A stretch of DNA of 64,000 nucleotides, taken from assembly GCA_964452465.1 (NCBI GenBank), contig CAYVMD010000002.1, forward strand, positions 1-64,000. Reading direction: 5' to 3'. Shown here piece after piece: positions 63,902 to 64,000 of the stretch; the first letter of the stretch is position 1; every line of letters begins with the position of its first letter. The DNA is from CAYVMD01 sp964452465 (lineage in GTDB: Bacteria > Armatimonadota > JACIXR01). A model generated the notes under the pieces. That model was not told the origin of the DNA. It did no database searches and worked only from the letters and a program-made list of their open reading frames with translations. Both the position numbers and the translations under genes were made by a program.

Positions 63902-64000
63902 AGGGTATAAATCACAACCATCCGGAGAGATCTCCCCTTTCCTCCCTTCATAGATGACACGAGTAATCTTACACCTAATCTACGGATCAAGCAAATATTT

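Overview
The window is about 55% GC and comes from a diderm, probably thermophilic or moderately thermophilic bacterium with an unusually large secreted glycan-degrading repertoire. The outer membrane is implied by a TonB-dependent receptor. Type IV pilus/pseudopilus machinery is implied by pilT and by DUF1559-type prepilins. Arginine is mostly AGG, isoleucine is often ATA, TTG and GTG starts are common, and proteins are rich in Lys and Glu. Prepilins of this type together with DUF4838, DUF4091, CehA/McbA, URO-D-like and ceramidase-like proteins suggest Armatimonadota, Fervidibacterota or a neighbouring candidate phylum. This is inference; the 47 bases of 16S rRNA present cannot settle it.

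Layout. (1) 1-6.9 kb: the 3' end of a 16S rRNA gene with its own terminator and no linked 23S or tRNA, then on the minus strand a secreted beta-helix protein coupled to a beta-CASP metallo-beta-lactamase, an intergenic region packed with insertion-element relics, polX, and a decayed beta-propeller gene. (2) 6.9-26.7 kb, plus strand: an almost continuous catabolic cluster with a GH106-like alpha-L-rhamnosidase, a sialidase-fold protein, a barrel glycosidase of foreign codon use, two neutral-ceramidase-like proteins, a CehA/McbA PHP hydrolase, a Gfo/Idh/MocA oxidoreductase, an AT-rich orphan DNA methyltransferase, two DUF4838 proteins and a URO-D-like protein. (3) 26.7-31.2 kb: a beta-helix protein and an FAD oxidoreductase, separated from each other and from the preceding cluster by further copies of the same insertion-element family. 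(4) 31.2-39.7 kb, minus strand: a frameshifted prepilin preceded by a tandem promoter array, two very large secreted glycosidase-like proteins, and a decayed second prepilin. (5) 39.7-44.1 kb: a PfkB sugar kinase and a DUF4091/GH123-like protein. (6) 44.1-48.6 kb, minus strand: argG-argH-pilT-metallophosphoesterase, tightly packed. (7) 48.8-64 kb: TonB receptor, GH-A clan glycosidase, dedA, an archaeal-type PEP carboxylase that looks leaderless, a supersandwich glycosidase, a sialate O-acetylesterase and two beta-propeller proteins.

How it works together (inference): secreted glycosidases and esterases strip rhamnose, sialic-acid-like, acetyl and other decorations from complex plant or microbial polysaccharide or glycolipid. 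The TonB receptor and pilus system handle uptake and surface contact, and the oxidoreductase, PfkB kinase, URO-D-like and FAD proteins process released sugars or aglycones. No SusC/SusD pair is present.

The most unusual things seen directly are a family of four IS-derived elements that fill whole intergenic gaps and appear to give promoters and a ribosome-binding site to their neighbours, a 47-bp tandem repeat in which every unit is a sigma70-type promoter, the unlinked 16S gene whose terminator lies inside the neighbouring coding sequence, and the apparently leaderless archaeal-type ppcA.
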